The translations under genes and the position numbers were made by a program. Shown here piece after piece: positions 63,667 to 64,000 of a DNA stretch of 64,000 nucleotides. The stretch covers positions 62,001-126,000 of the forward strand of contig NZ_CANMAO010000001.1 in assembly GCF_947495845.1 (NCBI RefSeq), given 5' to 3'. The notes beneath the pieces are model-generated. The model was not told the DNA's origin. It worked only from the letters and a program-made list of their open reading frames with translations, and ran no database searches. This stretch comes from an uncultured Endozoicomonas sp. (GTDB lineage: Bacteria > Pseudomonadota > Gammaproteobacteria > Pseudomonadales > Endozoicomonadaceae). Positions within the stretch are counted from its first letter, which is position 1; every line of letters starts with the position of its first letter.

Positions 63667-64000
63667 ATGTCAGATCTCGATCAAAACCACAGCCTTAACC
63701 ACTTGAAACAGTTGGAAGCTGAGAGCATTCACATTATTCGTGAAGTCGCGGCCGAGTTTGAAAATCCGGTGATGCTTTATTCCATTGGTAAAGATTCGGC
63801 GGTCATGCTCCATCTGGCTATGAAAGCGTTCTATCCGGGTAAACCACCTTTCCCACTTCTTCATGTAGATACCACCTGGAAATTCCGGGAGATGATTGAG
63901 TTTCGTGACAATCACGTAAAAAACCTTGGGCTTGAGTTGCTGGTGCATACAAATCCGGATGGTTTGGCACAAGGTGTTGGCCCTTTCACCCACGGCAGCG
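63667..64000 (+). CDS. cysD: CysD, sulfate adenylyltransferase subunit 2, 3' truncated
   Basis: The first 111 residues are present; the rest lies beyond the window. Motifs: [17 protein letters not shown], the PP-loop [14 protein letters not shown], and [18 protein letters not shown]. CysD with CysN makes APS from sulfate and ATP, the first step of sulfate assimilation. ATG 63667 (MSDLDQ) is preferred; ATG 63663 is out of frame. Confidence 0.95.
   Translation, partial: MSDLDQNHSLNHLKQLEAESIHIIREVAAEFENPVMLYSIGKDSAVMLHLAMKAFYPGKPPFPLLHVDTTWKFREMIEFRDNHVKNLGLELLVHTNPDGLAQGVGPFTHGS

Overview
The window looks like a chromosomal segment of a marine or host-associated gammaproteobacterium. This rests on a divergent metR-metE pair, an RstB-type sensor kinase, a divergent cyuR-cyuA pair, opp and liv transport operons, cysD, moderate GC content, and many short fold-back or MITE-like repeats in the gaps. 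Endozoicomonas or a relative is my best guess from memory of steroid genes and this repeat style. That is inference; no rRNA or marker gene is present to prove it.

Layout. 1-7.1 kb: end of a sensor kinase, a secreted-looking MutS-family ATPase, metR/metE and a bactofilin. 7.4-52.6 kb: a large steroid (sterol or bile-acid type) catabolic region, interrupted only by cyuR/cyuA at 25-27 kb. 53-58.6 kb: opp oligopeptide ABC transporter. 59.3-63.1 kb: livHMGF branched-chain amino-acid ABC transporter. 63.7 kb to the end: start of cysD. I saw no rRNA, tRNA, CRISPR array or intact transposase.

Steroid region. On the minus strand, 12.3-7.4 kb matches the mycobacterial igr-type side-chain module (ChsH2, ChsE1, ChsH1, Ltp2, ChsE2), which removes the last three side-chain carbons to leave the C19 ketosteroid. 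An enoyl-CoA hydratase is divergent from it. Ring opening is covered by a KstD, a second KstD-like flavoprotein, a Rieske oxygenase (KshA-like), and HsaA, HsaB, HsaC and HsaD. A FadD3-like ligase and HsdA-like 3-alpha-hydroxysteroid dehydrogenase are also present. A SnoaL-fold protein, a BaiCD/BaiH-like Fe-S flavoenzyme and a FATP-type CoA ligase suggest that hydroxylated (bile-acid-like) substrates are handled. Transport and envelope genes are two MFS carriers, a DUF1329/DUF1302 pair, a YCF48-RND pair and possibly a TraF-like barrel. KshB, HsaE/F/G and the later C/D-ring genes are not in the window.

Regulation. A 399-residue LuxR-type protein resembling TeiR lies inside the region. I find a recurring palindrome, consensus CATCGTC-N6-GACGATG, in eight copies (some degenerate), all in promoter gaps of the steroid genes and not found in the met, opp or liv gaps. 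It is the strongest candidate for a new regulon signal here. Several fold-back elements have inserted into these same promoters or against gene ends, in two cases supplying stop codons.
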